A stretch of DNA of 32,817 nucleotides from Candidatus Omnitrophota bacterium (GTDB taxonomy: Bacteria; Omnitrophota; Gorgyraeia; Tantalellales; Tantalellaceae), in the NCBI GenBank assembly GCA_015231405.1, contig JADGBR010000002.1, forward strand, positions 100,730-133,546, in the 5' to 3' direction. The translations under genes were made by a program, and so were the position numbers. The notes under the pieces are model-generated. The model was not told the DNA's origin. It ran no database searches and saw only the letters and a program-made list of their open reading frames with translations. Shown here in pieces: positions 8,546-17,264 of this stretch. Positions within the stretch are counted from its first letter, which is position 1, and each line of letters begins with the position of its first letter.

Positions 8546-8715
8546 CCGAAAGTGCGGAGAAAAACTTTAACATCTTTTGGCTGGACCTGTTCTTTCGCCA
8601 AAGAGACCTCCGTTTTACCCGCCGAACCCGCCGCCGGCTCTTTAACCTCATCCGCATCTAATAAGTCATCCTCATCCCTGCGCAATATAACTATCTTTTG
8701 CTTTTTCGCCATCAT
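8546..8715 (-). pseudogene. Truncated miaB 5' fragment (second copy)
   Basis: Repeats the first 57 codons of miaB with a few substitutions (for example ILRRDEDDLLDADEV for ILQRDEDDLLDTDEV). It breaks off after RTFG, before the first cluster cysteine, and reads WPVAGLW to a stop at 8521. It lacks the radical-SAM and TRAM domains and cannot be an active enzyme. It retains the ribosome site and start region of miaB. Confidence 0.9.
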
Positions 8716-8918
8716 TTACACCTCATGAATTTTTTATTGATACCATACTCTCCTAAAAGCATTTTATCATACCAACGATATGCCTGAAAGAAAACAATGT
8801 TGAATGACAGCGTAATAAAATACGCCTCCTTTGGTTAAGATTGCGCTATGGTAACGTTTCCCGGGTCAAAAGTGAAGATGGGGTTCCAAGCGGGGAGTAG
8901 TATCGCTGGCTTGCGAGT

Positions 8919-9001
8919 GGGGACAGGCCTAGGATTGGTTTCGGGGACAACCCTGGGATCGATCTTTTCCCAGGTCCAGGTTCACATTCGGACCTGTCCC
9001 C
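8919..9001. repeat. REP-like nested palindrome, copy B
   Basis: Outer arms GGGGACAGG (8919-8927) and CCTGTCCCC (8993-9001) are perfect inverse complements. Inner arms CCTGGGA (8952-8958) and TCCCAGG (8968-8974) are also perfect. The nested hairpins lie inside the 462-bp repeat. Confidence 0.6.
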
Positions 9002-9007
9002 GTTCGT

Positions 9008-9135
9008 CCGATTGCAATCGGCACAGGAAAAAAAAGAGCCAAAATCGGCATAAGGATAGTCCCCAGCCCAAAACCGGAGAAAAAAGTCAACCCGGAAGCT
9101 ATCAATGCGACTGCGCAAACAATGAAATACTCCAT
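9008..9135 (-). pseudogene. TauE/SafE (TSUP) permease, N-terminal fragment
   Basis: The frame starts at an ATG at 9135, 11 bp after the dsrE-like gene, and reads MEYFIVCAVALIASGL and onward through GFGLGTILMPILALFF, typical of the first one or two membrane helices of TSUP anion exporters (sulfite, sulfoacetate, thiosulfate and related). After about 42 residues it runs into the 462-bp repeat and continues as nonsense to 8929. Full-length relatives have about 240-260 residues, so it is a broken gene, evidently cut by arrival of repeat copy B. It was probably an operon partner of the DsrE protein. Confidence 0.75.
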
Positions 9136-9146
9136 AAATTCTCTCT

Positions 9147-9467
9147 TCAGAAAGTTACAACTTTGTCGCTCTCCTTAATGATCTCGTACATGTCCTTCAT
9201 GGTATTGATCGGACACATCTCGGTGCCTTCCTGATCACGGGATTTGATGCATGTCCCGCAGGCAAGGATCTTGCCGCCGGATTGCAAAACCTTCTCCGCC
9301 TGTTCAACGGTATTGAATTTATCGGTGCTTATGCTCTGATACTCCACGCCTTTGCCAGCCAAGAACACCTTAACATCGTCCTTCTGCCCAAGCGCAAAGT
9401 TTGCGTAGCGAAGCGCGTTCCAGCTGGTCTCTGCGTCATTGCTTGAAATTATGACTCCTATCTTCAT
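9147..9467 (-). CDS. DsrE-family sulfur-relay-like protein
   Basis: A 106-residue single-domain protein with the DsrE/F fold pattern: MKIGVIISSNDAETSWNALRYANFAL at the front, then a central KVFLAGKGVEY segment. The putative sulfur-accepting cysteines lie in ACGTCIKSRDQEGTEMCP (about residues 70-87). DsrE-like proteins carry or transfer sulfane sulfur in the cytoplasm. The gene has AAAGGAG 8 nt upstream, overlaps the upstream methyltransferase gene by 4 bp (translational coupling) and is followed after 11 bp by the truncated TauE/SafE gene. A role in sulfur or thiol handling is inferred from family and context; substrate unknown. Confidence 0.85.
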   Translation of the reverse strand: MKIGVIISSNDAETSWNALRYANFALGQKDDVKVFLAGKGVEYQSISTDKFNTVEQAEKVLQSGGKILACGTCIKSRDQEGTEMCPINTMKDMYEIIKESDKVVTF

Positions 9468-10039
9468 TTTACGTTCTCCTTTTTTAACACGATCCCATAA
9501 TGATATGGCTTCAGATCATGCCGGACAGCTCCTATGAACCCACCGCTTTCAGCCCATTCAATACAATCCTCCGGCTTAGGCCGAATATCCATCGAGGGTC
9601 CGCGCGGCGTCTTCGGGTCGTAGTTCCAATGGATAATCCCAAGCTTGCCGTCTCTCCGTAAAATCCGCTTCGCCTCATTAATAAGAACCATCGGATTCTC
9701 AAGATGAAGGATATTGAACAGCATCGCATACTCCACGCTTTCATCCGGCAACCCGGATCCCTCAGCCATGAAATCACGCTTAATAGTTTGCACGTTGCTC
9801 AACGCTTGCTTTTTGGCTTCGTCATCAGTCATGCGGATCATGTCTGGCTCGAGATCCAGCGCATAAATTTTGCCTTTGATGATTCTGGCGGCCGGAATTG
9901 TGAATGTGCCGTAGCCACAACCAAATTCCACTACATCACCTGTTTGGTTATCTATCCCAAGCATGGTCAGAATCTTTGCGGGACTAAAGAATTTCTCCCA
10001 CATTTCGCGTTCGGGCATTCCGCTTTCTCGAACTTTCAT
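9464..10039 (-). CDS. Class I SAM-dependent methyltransferase
   Basis: 191 residues with a Rossmann methyltransferase core. Motif I is VVEFGCGYGTFTIPAA (about 36-51), the acidic motif II is IYALDLEPDMI, and the post-I segment is AMLFNILHLENPMVLINEAKRILRRDGKLGIIHW. It has none of the paired cysteines of arsenite methyltransferases, so I do not call it ArsM. It is coupled to the DsrE gene by a 4-bp overlap and lies downstream of a copper ATPase, suggesting a role in metal or chalcogen handling, but substrate cannot be told from sequence. Forty bp upstream lies the second copy of the unknown tail peptide. Confidence 0.85.
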   Translation of the reverse strand: MKVRESGMPEREMWEKFFSPAKILTMLGIDNQTGDVVEFGCGYGTFTIPAARIIKGKIYALDLEPDMIRMTDDEAKKQALSNVQTIKRDFMAEGSGLPDESVEYAMLFNILHLENPMVLINEAKRILRRDGKLGIIHWNYDPKTPRGPSMDIRPKPEDCIEWAESGGFIGAVRHDLKPYHYGIVLKKENVK

Positions 10040-10079
10040 ATCTCACATCCTTTGCCAAAATAAATTTAAAACTCACGTT

Positions 10080-10163
10080 TCACAACGCCCCAACGACCGC
10101 TTCGGCCAAACTCCTCATCGCGTTACTATAATCCTGCCACCGGCCATCCGAAAGCGCGTAGAA
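10080..10163 (-). pseudogene. C-terminal remnant of an unknown gene (tail peptide, copy 2)
   Basis: The minus-strand frame reads FYALSDGRWQDYSNAM then RSLAEAVVGAL and stops with TGA at 10080. It matches the remnant at 8478-8545 with mostly silent differences. The front touches the end of copA, so no start remains. In both places the tail sits 34-40 bp before the next gene, as though the same upstream gene once preceded dmeF and the methyltransferase. Confidence 0.55.
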
Positions 10164-10172
10164 AGTTTTACA

Positions 10173-12284
10173 CTATAGCTTCAAACTGTGCAACCTAAGA
10201 GAGTTCCCTATTACCGAGACAGAACTGAAACTCATTGCCGCACCGGCAATCATGGGATTCAAAAGTAGCCCTAAGAAGGGATACAATACTCCGGCAGCAA
10301 TAGGAACGCCTATTACATTATAAATAAACGCGAAAAACAGGTTTTGACGAATGTTTCTCATAACTCCCCGGCTAAGCCGCAGCGCCTTAACAATTCCATT
10401 AAGATCTCCCTTAACCAAAGTAATTCCTGCGCTCTCAATTGCCACATCCGTTCCCGTCCCCATAGCAACCCCAACATCCGCTTCAGCCAATGCCGGAGCG
10501 TCATTAATGCCATCCCCTGCCATCATCACCTTTCGGCCTTCGCTCCTTAACTTCTTCACGATCTCTTGCTTACCTTTTGGCTCGAGTCCGGCATAAACGT
10601 CAGCAATGCCTAATTCTTTTGCGATAGCCTTCGCGGTTTTTTCATTATCCCCTGTCAGCATAACAACTTTCAAGCCCATTTTATGTAAAGCAAGAATAGC
10701 ATCGGGGGTTGTTTTCTTTATAGGATCTGCTATCCCGAGTATCCCCGCTATTTTACCATCAACAGCTACCCAGACAACAGTCTCGGCATTCTCTTGAAGC
10801 GCATCAGACTTCTTTTTTAATTCTTCGGGTAAAGCTATTCCATTATCTTCGATAAATTTTTGCTTTCCAAGTAAAACTGCCTTACCATTAACTTTACCTT
10901 TAACCCCTCCGCCTGTAACAGATTGAAAACCGTCGACTGACTCCAATGCATATTCTTTCTCTTTTGCGTGATCAACTACTGAGCGGGCTAACGGATGTTC
11001 ACTAGACTGTTCGATAGAAGCCGCTATACTCAACAATGATCTCTCATCCCAACCATTTGCCGTAACGGTGGCGGTTACCTGGGGCTTTCCCGCTGTTAAA
11101 GTACCTGTTTTGTCCGTAAGAATATGAGTTACTTTTTCACACTTTTCAACCGCCTCAGCGTTTTTGATCAATATTCCTGACTGCGCGCCTTTCCCAACAC
11201 CAACCATAATTGACATCGGTGTTGCCAACCCCAGGGCGCAAGGACAAGCAATGATCAAAACCGAAATAGCACTGATCAGTGCATACGCCAAAGCTGGAGC
11301 CGGTCCAAATATAGACCAGATTATAAAAGCAACGACCGCGCATCCCAAGACGGCAGGAACAAAATACCCAGAAACCTGATCGGCAAGTTTCTGGATAGGA
11401 GCGCGGCTGCGCTGGGCATCAGCTACCATTTTCACAATTTGGGAAAGAAGGGTTTCAGAACCTATTTTTTCAGTATTCATTACAAAAGTTCCGGTCTGAT
11501 TAACGGTCGCACCGATAACCCGATCTCCTTCTTTCTTGGCAACGGGAACCGGTTCACCCGAGATCATTGATTCATCGATCGTACTCTTGCCTTCTGCGAT
11601 AACGCCATCCAGGGGAACTTTCTCTCCCGGACGAACCCGTAATAGATCACCTTTTTGAATTTTATCGATAGAAACATCTTCTTCCTTACCATCTCTAATG
11701 CGGTGCGCTACCTTTGCGGCTAGGCCAAGGAGCACCTTAATCGCTTGACCTGTTCTGCTACGCGCTTTTGCTTCAAGAAGCTGTCCCATAAGCACCAGAA
11801 CCGTAATGACAGCGGCTGCCTCAAAATACAATCCGATTTCACCGTGGTGTTTTAATGACTCTGGAAATATATTCGGAAAAATAATGGCTATCGCGCTAAA
11901 GCCATAAGCCGCCCCAACACCCATAGCGATCAAGGTGAACATATTAAGGCTCTTATTCAAAATAGATTTCCAGGCTTTTATAAAGAAGATACTTCCTGCC
12001 CACAACACAACGGGTGTTGCGAAAACAAACTGCATCCAGCGGGAAAAATTGGACGGAATGAATGCTTTTAGATCGAGAACTGGGATCATTTCACCAAGCG
12101 CTAGGATAAAAACAGGAAGAGCCAGAATCAATCCGATCCAAAATTTCCGCGCGAGCATCCGCGCTTCTTTATCGTCCTCTTCTCCGTCAGAAGCAGTCTT
12201 TGGTTCAAGAGGCATACCACACTTCGGACAGTCGCCGGGTTTATCCTGCTCAATCTCAGGATGCATAGGGCATGTATAGATCAT
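10173..12284 (-). CDS. copA: Cu+/Ag+-exporting P1B-type ATPase
   Basis: 703 residues. The N-terminal heavy-metal-binding domain is the short [24 protein letters not shown] type (residues 3-26) rather than a ferredoxin-like HMA domain. Next come two paired membrane helices, then the A-domain with SGEPVPV (242-248). The metal-transport motif CPC (347-349) is in [13 protein letters not shown], the phosphorylation site DKTGTLT has Asp391, and the hinge is [18 protein letters not shown]. Two C-terminal helices end in [16 protein letters not shown]. The CPC motif and C-terminal helix pattern indicate monovalent copper or silver export from the cytoplasm. GGAGGG lies 6-7 nt upstream of the ATG. The gene heads the unit copA > methyltransferase > dsrE > broken tauE; no copper regulator is adjacent. 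Confidence 0.95.
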   Translation of the reverse strand: MIYTCPMHPEIEQDKPGDCPKCGMPLEPKTASDGEEDDKEARMLARKFWIGLILALPVFILALGEMIPVLDLKAFIPSNFSRWMQFVFATPVVLWAGSIFFIKAWKSILNKSLNMFTLIAMGVGAAYGFSAIAIIFPNIFPESLKHHGEIGLYFEAAAVITVLVLMGQLLEAKARSRTGQAIKVLLGLAAKVAHRIRDGKEEDVSIDKIQKGDLLRVRPGEKVPLDGVIAEGKSTIDESMISGEPVPVAKKEGDRVIGATVNQTGTFVMNTEKIGSETLLSQIVKMVADAQRSRAPIQKLADQVSGYFVPAVLGCAVVAFIIWSIFGPAPALAYALISAISVLIIACPCALGLATPMSIMVGVGKGAQSGILIKNAEAVEKCEKVTHILTDKTGTLTAGKPQVTATVTANGWDERSLLSIAASIEQSSEHPLARSVVDHAKEKEYALESVDGFQSVTGGGVKGKVNGKAVLLGKQKFIEDNGIALPEELKKKSDALQENAETVVWVAVDGKIAGILGIADPIKKTTPDAILALHKMGLKVVMLTGDNEKTAKAIAKELGIADVYAGLEPKGKQEIVKKLRSEGRKVMMAGDGINDAPALAEADVGVAMGTGTDVAIESAGITLVKGDLNGIVKALRLSRGVMRNIRQNLFFAFIYNVIGVPIAAGVLYPFLGLLLNPMIAGAAMSFSSVSVIGNSLRLHSLKL

Positions 12285-12347
12285 TTTTCACCCTCCATTT
12301 CAATGCGTATCCGCGGTAAACATTCCGAGAAGCGTTGTTGCAGAAAC

Positions 12348-12563
12348 TCAAGGAGCTTTTCTCTGACTTCGCATCGCAGTTCCCAGGCCGTAGAAGAATC
12401 CGCCGCGCTCATCAGCGTCCCATTCTTTTAATTGTTTATCCATTTTTTCTATAAATTCTTCTTTTTTAACCATTCTTTCCCCGCAACAGCTTTTTACTTC
12501 TTCGCCCGCCTGCGCTTCTCTCATCTCTCCTTTGCCGCATTTCGCACAAACAGATTTAGCCAT
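12348..12563 (-). CDS. Small Cys-rich zinc-ribbon-like protein
   Basis: 71 residues. The N-terminal half has four cysteines in a CAKCGKGEM...KSCCGERM arrangement that could bind Zn or Fe; the C-terminal half is charged and helical (EEFIEKMDKQLKEWDAD). I do not recognise a named family. No strong ribosome site is visible before the ATG at 12563. It lies 63 bp upstream of copA on the same strand, so it may act in metal binding or delivery, but that rests on position only. Confidence 0.55.
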   Translation of the reverse strand: MAKSVCAKCGKGEMREAQAGEEVKSCCGERMVKKEEFIEKMDKQLKEWDADERGGFFYGLGTAMRSQRKAP

Positions 12564-12620
12564 ATCGCTTTTTGGCTCACCGCGTCCACACCCAATATTG
12601 CCCTTCCATTTTGTTTTGTC

Positions 12621-12887
12621 TCATTTTAGCATGAGATAAATAAATGTAAATTGCCCGAATATGCTTTTTACCGACTTTTTTCTGCTAAAAACGAAAAGCC
12701 TATGACCGATCAATTCGATCACAGGCTTCAAAAACCGGGATCCCTCTCGTATGAGCCGAGGGGAAACCCCTCCCGCACGCAGAACCGAATTAATCAACGG
12801 CAAATAGGCATCAAATCGTATATCCACAACACTGCCGCGCACCGAAATCACCTCGCCGAGATTCGACGAACTTGTTTTATTTTCCAT
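12621..12887 (-). pseudogene. F1-ATPase beta-subunit-like N-terminal remnant
   Basis: The first 40 residues (to about 12767) contain GEVISVRGSVVDIRF then DAYLPLINSVLRAG. This is the start of F1 beta subunits, closest in wording to the alternative Na+-type N-ATPase beta. The rest, GVSPRLIREG... to residue 88, does not continue as an ATPase and lacks the Walker A GGAGVGKT. It lies 29 bp downstream of the phosphoketolase gene on the same strand. A broken atpD left from an N-ATPase operon once beside the phosphoketolase module is the simplest reading. It may still be translated as an 88-residue peptide. Confidence 0.6.
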
Positions 12888-12916
12888 GTTTACTCACACC
12901 GATTCCACGTTTCGTC

Positions 12917-15277
12917 TCAACTCCACTTCCAGTTCCTTACTTCCGGCAAATCTAGGCCGTTCTTATCGATATATTGTCTATGTTCTACGAGCTTATCCTG
13001 CAGCATCTGTTTCAGCTTAGCGCCCTTAGCGCCTAACTGCGGCAGCCATTTTATCGCATCCAGCACCAGATGGAATCTGTCGAGGCCGTTTAAAACCGTC
13101 ATGTCGAAATACGTGGTGATAGTGCCTTCTTCCATATAACCGTGAACATGCATGTTTCCATGGTTGGCGCGGCGGTATGTCAGCCGATGAACAAGCGTTG
13201 GATATCCATGGAACGCAAATATTACCGGCTTGTCCTTAGTGAATAATACATCGAAGTCTTGATCGCTCAACCCGTGCGGATGTTGTGTATTCGATTCCAG
13301 CTTCATCAAATCGACAACATTGACCACGCGAATTTCTAGATCGGGCAGATGTTTACGCAAAATTGAAACTGCTGCCATACACTCGAGCGTTGGCACATCG
13401 CCGCAGCAGGCCATCACTACATCCGGTTCCTTGCCTTGATCGCTCGAAGCCCATTGCCATATGCCGATTCCTTTGGTGCAATGTTCAATCGCCTCATCCA
13501 TAGTCAACCATTGAGGCGCCTGGTATTTGCCAGCGATCACAACGTTAACGTAATGCCGGCTCCTCAAACAATGGTCCCCCACCGATAGCAGGCAGTTGGC
13601 GTCGGGCGGAAGGTAAACGCGCACTATAGAGGCTTTTTTATTTACAACATGATCAATAAAACCCGGATCCTGATGAGTGAACCCATTATGCGCTTGCTGC
13701 CAAACATGGGAGGCGAGCAAGTAATTAAGCGAAGCGATTTCCCGCCGCCACGGCAATTCCGCGGTGACTTTCAGCCACTTGGCGTGCTGGTTAAACATCG
13801 AATCAATGATGTGAATAAATGCCTCATAGCAGTTAAACAGTCCATGCCGTCCCGTGAGCAGATATCCCTCGAGCCAACCTTCACATTGATGCTCGCTCAA
13901 CATCTCCATGACCCGGCCATCAGTTGCAAGAAATTCATCGTTCTTTACCGTGCGGGCTTCCCACTGCCGGTTGGTGACTTCAAAAACGCAATTCAACCGG
14001 TTGGAAAGCGTTTCATCAGGACCGAAAATCCGGAAATTTCGTTGCTCCCAATTGAGTTTAATCACATCACGCAGGAACTCTCCGAGCATATGCGCGTCGG
14101 AGGCCTGAACTGATCCTGGCGACGGCACATCCACTGCGTATTTTCGAAAGTCCGGCATAAGCAAATCATGCAGTAATAACCCTCCATTGGCGTGAGGATT
14201 GGCTCCCATCCTTCTCTCGCCCTTAGGTGCCAATTCGGCCAATTCAGGTAAAAGGCGGCCACTCTCGTCAAACAGTTCTTCAGGCTTATAGCTTTTCATC
14301 CAATCTTCAAGAAGCTTTAGATGGCCAGGATGCTCGCGATCAACCGATAGCGGAATCTGATGAGCTCGAAAGGTACCCTCGATCTGTAGTCCGTCGACCA
14401 CTTTCGGTCCAGTCCAACCTTTAGGTGAATTCAAAACGATCATCGGCCAGCGTGGTCGGGTGGCATCATTTTTGCCTCGCGCGCTGCTTTGTATTTTTCG
14501 AATTCCAGTAATGACTTCTTCCAAAGCAGCGGCCATGAGCTGATGCACCTTTTCCGGATCATCCCCTTCCACGAAATAAGGCGTCCAGCCGCAACCTCGC
14601 AAGAATTGCTCCAATTCTTCGTGCTCTATACGGGCTAACACCGTTGGGTTGGCTATTTTATAGCCGTTGAGATGCAAAATCGGAAGCACGGCCCCATCGC
14701 TTATCGGATTCAAAAATTTATTGGAATGCCAAGCAGTCGCCAAAGGACCTGTTTCTGCTTCTCCATCACCGACAACGCACGCAACGACCAGATCAGGATT
14801 GTCGAACGCGGCGCCAAAAGCATGGCTTAGCGAGTACCCTAGTTCTCCGCCCTCGTGAATTGACCCCGGGCACTCCGGAGAAACATGGCTGGAAACACCG
14901 CCAGGAAACGAAAATTGCATAAAAAGCTTTTTCAACCCCGATTCGTTTTGAGTAATGTCTGGATATACTTCGCTGTAAGTGCCTTCAAGATACACATTGC
15001 CCACCAGTGCCGGACCGCCATGGCCTGGGCCGGAAATGTAAATCATATCCAAATCATATTTCTTGATGACCCGGTTCAGATGCACATAAATAAAATTCTG
15101 GCCCGGCGTCGTGCCCCAATGCCCGAGCAGCATCGACTTCACATGTTCCTGCTTTAGCGGTCCCCGAAGTAAAGGATTATCGCGAAGATAAAGTTGTCCG
15201 ACCGAGAGATAGTTAGCGGCACGCCAGTAGGCATCCATCTTGCGGAGCAGTTCCGGTGAAGTAAATTTTGTATCAAT
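12917..15277 (-). CDS. xfp: Phosphoketolase (xylulose-5-P/fructose-6-P), probable ATT start
   Basis: A thiamine-diphosphate enzyme that cleaves xylulose-5-P or fructose-6-P with phosphate to acetyl-P plus glyceraldehyde-3-P or erythrose-4-P. Family blocks include [40 protein letters not shown], the ThDP site [22 protein letters not shown] and the C-terminal [22 protein letters not shown]. The first in-frame ATG is at 15238, but the family N-terminus SPELLRK is encoded just before it. The only good ribosome site (AAAGGAG, 15293-15287) points to an ATT codon at 15277 with 9-nt spacing, and no in-frame ATG, GTG or TTG lies between. With that start the protein has 786 residues, normal for the family. 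It follows tal by 24 bp. With RpiB and Tal it forms a pentose-phosphate/phosphoketolase route giving acetyl-P for ATP. Confidence 0.93.
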   Translation of the reverse strand: MDTKFTSPELLRKMDAYWRAANYLSVGQLYLRDNPLLRGPLKQEHVKSMLLGHWGTTPGQNFIYVHLNRVIKKYDLDMIYISGPGHGGPALVGNVYLEGTYSEVYPDITQNESGLKKLFMQFSFPGGVSSHVSPECPGSIHEGGELGYSLSHAFGAAFDNPDLVVACVVGDGEAETGPLATAWHSNKFLNPISDGAVLPILHLNGYKIANPTVLARIEHEELEQFLRGCGWTPYFVEGDDPEKVHQLMAAALEEVITGIRKIQSSARGKNDATRPRWPMIVLNSPKGWTGPKVVDGLQIEGTFRAHQIPLSVDREHPGHLKLLEDWMKSYKPEELFDESGRLLPELAELAPKGERRMGANPHANGGLLLHDLLMPDFRKYAVDVPSPGSVQASDAHMLGEFLRDVIKLNWEQRNFRIFGPDETLSNRLNCVFEVTNRQWEARTVKNDEFLATDGRVMEMLSEHQCEGWLEGYLLTGRHGLFNCYEAFIHIIDSMFNQHAKWLKVTAELPWRREIASLNYLLASHVWQQAHNGFTHQDPGFIDHVVNKKASIVRVYLPPDANCLLSVGDHCLRSRHYVNVVIAGKYQAPQWLTMDEAIEHCTKGIGIWQWASSDQGKEPDVVMACCGDVPTLECMAAVSILRKHLPDLEIRVVNVVDLMKLESNTQHPHGLSDQDFDVLFTKDKPVIFAFHGYPTLVHRLTYRRANHGNMHVHGYMEEGTITTYFDMTVLNGLDRFHLVLDAIKWLPQLGAKGAKLKQMLQDKLVEHRQYIDKNGLDLPEVRNWKWS

Positions 15278-15301
15278 GGTTTGATTCTCCTTTGTTTTTT
15301 C

Positions 15302-16420
15302 CTACCCCGATGATTTCTTGGTTAAAGCCGCCATCAGCTTATCGAATGGCTCACTGAATTTCTTGACGCCTTCGTCTTCAAGAGTTTGAGTCACCTTATC
15401 AATGTTAATCCCGAGTTCGGGCAATTGCGCCATTATCAAGTCGGACTCCTTGACATTCTGTTCGAGACTTAATTTCGGATCGCCGTGATCACGATAATCA
15501 TCGATGGTTTCAAGGGGAACCGTGTTTACGGTGTCGGGGCCGATTATCTGTTCAATGTATTTTATATCGCTGTAGTCGGGGTTTTTAGTACTTGTGCTAG
15601 CCCAGAGGAGACGCTGTAGACGAGCGCCTTTATCAGCCAGCTTTTTAAATCTATTGCTGCCAAATATTTCTTTGTAGATTTGATAAGCCGCCTTAGCGCT
15701 CGATATAGCCACTTGTCCATGCGCCTTCTTGGCAATTAACGACTTCTTCTCTCCTGGCTCGAGGAATTTTTCTATCAGCGGGTCCACCAAAGTATCAATA
15801 CGACTTAAGAAGAAACTAGCCACCGAGGCGATATGTTTCACCGCCTTGCCTTGGGCTAGGCGCGCTTCCAGGCCCGCAATGTAAGCTTCCGCAACCTGCC
15901 GATAACGAGGCAATCCAAAGAGCAACGTCACGTTGACATTGATTCCTTCGCTGATAAGTTGCCGGATAGCAGGCAGGCCATCGGACGTCGCCGGGACTTT
16001 AATAAAAACGTTGGGCCTGTTCAGTGCGGCCCACAATCGTCGGGCTTCCACAATGGTACCTTTAGTGTCATGCGCCAGATGGGGGTTGACCTCCAGGCTG
16101 ACATATCCATCTTTGCCGTCAGTTTTTTCATACACAGGCCTGAACTCGTCAGCAGCGTTCTGTACGTCGCGCTGGCTAAGAGCTTCATAGATTGTTTTAA
16201 CATCATTTTTCTTGAGGGCCATATCACGAACGTCTAGGTCGTAAATATTACTTTCCGCCATTGCCTTCTCAAAGATGGATGGGTTCGAGGTCATCCCTCG
16301 CAGACCATCATCCTCGATCAAACGCCGAAGTGCACCGCTTGCGATCAGATCCCGCCGGATGTAGTCGAGCCAAATTGACTGACCGAGCGTTTCCAATTTC
16401 TTCAAAGGGTTGTCTTTCAT
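15302..16420 (-). CDS. tal: Transaldolase
   Basis: Transfers dihydroxyacetone between sedoheptulose-7-P/glyceraldehyde-3-P and erythrose-4-P/fructose-6-P in the non-oxidative pentose phosphate pathway. 372 residues, the long bacterial form. The Schiff-base Lys141 lies in PNVFIKVPAT, with GMTSNPSIFEKA at residues 42-53 and the NVTLLFGLPRYRQVAEAYIAGLE block downstream. The start overlaps the rpiB stop by one base (TAATG), which implies coupled translation. xfp follows 24 bp after its stop. The product fructose-6-P and the related xylulose-5-P are substrates of the phosphoketolase. Confidence 0.96.
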   Translation of the reverse strand: MKDNPLKKLETLGQSIWLDYIRRDLIASGALRRLIEDDGLRGMTSNPSIFEKAMAESNIYDLDVRDMALKKNDVKTIYEALSQRDVQNAADEFRPVYEKTDGKDGYVSLEVNPHLAHDTKGTIVEARRLWAALNRPNVFIKVPATSDGLPAIRQLISEGINVNVTLLFGLPRYRQVAEAYIAGLEARLAQGKAVKHIASVASFFLSRIDTLVDPLIEKFLEPGEKKSLIAKKAHGQVAISSAKAAYQIYKEIFGSNRFKKLADKGARLQRLLWASTSTKNPDYSDIKYIEQIIGPDTVNTVPLETIDDYRDHGDPKLSLEQNVKESDLIMAQLPELGINIDKVTQTLEDEGVKKFSEPFDKLMAALTKKSSG

Positions 16421-16875
16421 TATTTTGCCTCCTGTTCCAGCGCTGTGACTTTCGCCAAGCGGCGTTTAAATCGCTCGTTGCCGCTAAATTCAGCTTGAAG
16501 AAATGTTTTAACTAATTCCCAGGCCAACGCATTGCCGACCACGAGGCCGCCAAGACAGATCATGTTCATGTCGTCGTCCTCGGTCCCCTGATGCGCCGAG
16601 AAATTATCATGGATCAGGCACGCCCGCACGCCGGTCACCTTATTGGCGACGACGCACGCACCAACACCACTGCCACATATGGCCACGCCCCGAGTGACGT
16701 CGCCATTCGCAACCGCCCTGGCCAGGGGAACCACAAAATCCGGGTAGTCATCTCCTGTAATCAACTCCTGGGCGCCAAAATCAGTCACCTCATAACCAGC
16801 GGATTTAAGCGCTTCAGTCAGCTGAACTTTCAACTCAAACCCGCCATGGTCCGCAGCTATGCCGATACGCATCAT
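16420..16875 (-). CDS. rpiB: Ribose-5-phosphate isomerase B
   Basis: Interconverts ribulose-5-P and ribose-5-P. 151 residues of the RpiB/LacAB fold. IGIAADHGGFELK lies at the front. Cys67 in GVAICGSGVGACVVANKV matches the RpiB catalytic cysteine, and the phosphate-binding HDNFSAHQGTEDDDMN follows. GGAGGG lies close upstream of the ATG (a second ATG follows directly). It is the first gene of rpiB-tal-xfp. A promoter with the shared dyad lies about 190 bp upstream (17062-17107), and a separate 12-bp palindrome TACCGGCCGGTA (16938-16949) lies between promoter and start. Confidence 0.95.
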   Translation of the reverse strand: MMRIGIAADHGGFELKVQLTEALKSAGYEVTDFGAQELITGDDYPDFVVPLARAVANGDVTRGVAICGSGVGACVVANKVTGVRACLIHDNFSAHQGTEDDDMNMICLGGLVVGNALAWELVKTFLQAEFSGNERFKRRLAKVTALEQEAK

Positions 16876-16937
16876 TTTCCCTCCGCAATTTACGCTTTAA
16901 AACTACAATATTCCCATTATCGGTTATAATAAAACAA

Positions 16938-16949
16938 TACCGGCCGGTA
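16938..16949. promoter_or_regulatory. 12-bp perfect palindrome upstream of rpiB
   Basis: TACCGGCCGGTA is self-complementary and lies in the presumed rpiB leader, 63 bp before the start codon. It could be an operator or a chance palindrome. No second copy was noticed elsewhere in the window. Confidence 0.3.
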
Positions 16950-17061
16950 CCAATAGGCTGTATCTGCTTTTATTTGACTTTTTTCCCACTACTAACGATT
17001 AAGTCATTTAAAACAAATGTTCTAATTTGTCATAGATCATAATTCGTTTATCTTAATGATA

Positions 17062-17107
17062 ATGTTATTGGTAAAATCAAAGTATGGTCAATTGCACCTA
17101 GGTGTAA
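17062..17107 (-). promoter_or_regulatory. Stress-type promoter with dyad, site A (rpiB-tal-xfp)
   Basis: Read on the minus strand, the dyad TTACACC-TA-GGTGCAA (17107-17092) abuts a -35 TTGACC (17091-17086). A -10-like TAACAT (17067-17062) follows after 18 bp. It shares this architecture with five other sites in the window. The rest of the gene-free stretch 16876-17192 shows nothing else I can name. Confidence 0.6.
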
Positions 17108-17192
17108 TTAGTGATTATGGATGCTTAATGATAGAGAAATGCACCGAATTGCGAGGGGCTACAAACAAAAACCCTATTTCTACACCTTCCAG

Positions 17193-17264
17193 CATCCGTA
17201 TCTAATAAGTCATCCTCATCACTGAGCGATATAACTATCTTTTGCTTTTTCGCCATCATTTACC
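17193..17264 (-). pseudogene. 72-bp miaB 5' fragment (third copy)
   Basis: Matches the first two dozen codons of miaB plus the preceding GGTAA, with about five substitutions. It then stops abruptly. Its start region overlaps the end of the TauE/SafE gene: the shared string GGTAAATGATGG gives both the TGA stop of that gene and the ATGATG of miaB, so the junction lies inside a microhomology. Confidence 0.85.

Larger units (their letters stand above)
8546..9007. repeat. 462-bp direct repeat, copy B
   Basis: Direct copy of 6981-7442. Its left end joins the unknown tail peptide and its right end cuts into a TauE/SafE gene. With copy A it flanks a 1.1-kb unit containing dmeF, the structure expected if the repeats mediated duplication or insertion by homologous recombination. 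Confidence 0.9.

Noticed and set aside
8846-9118. Open frames in both strands across 8846-9234.
   Set aside because: They run through the REP-like palindrome and repeat copy B; copy A has no matching conserved frame, and the only protein-like part is the TauE N-terminus.
9464-10039. Methyltransferase as arsenite methyltransferase ArsM.
   Set aside because: None of the conserved cysteine pairs of ArsM is present.
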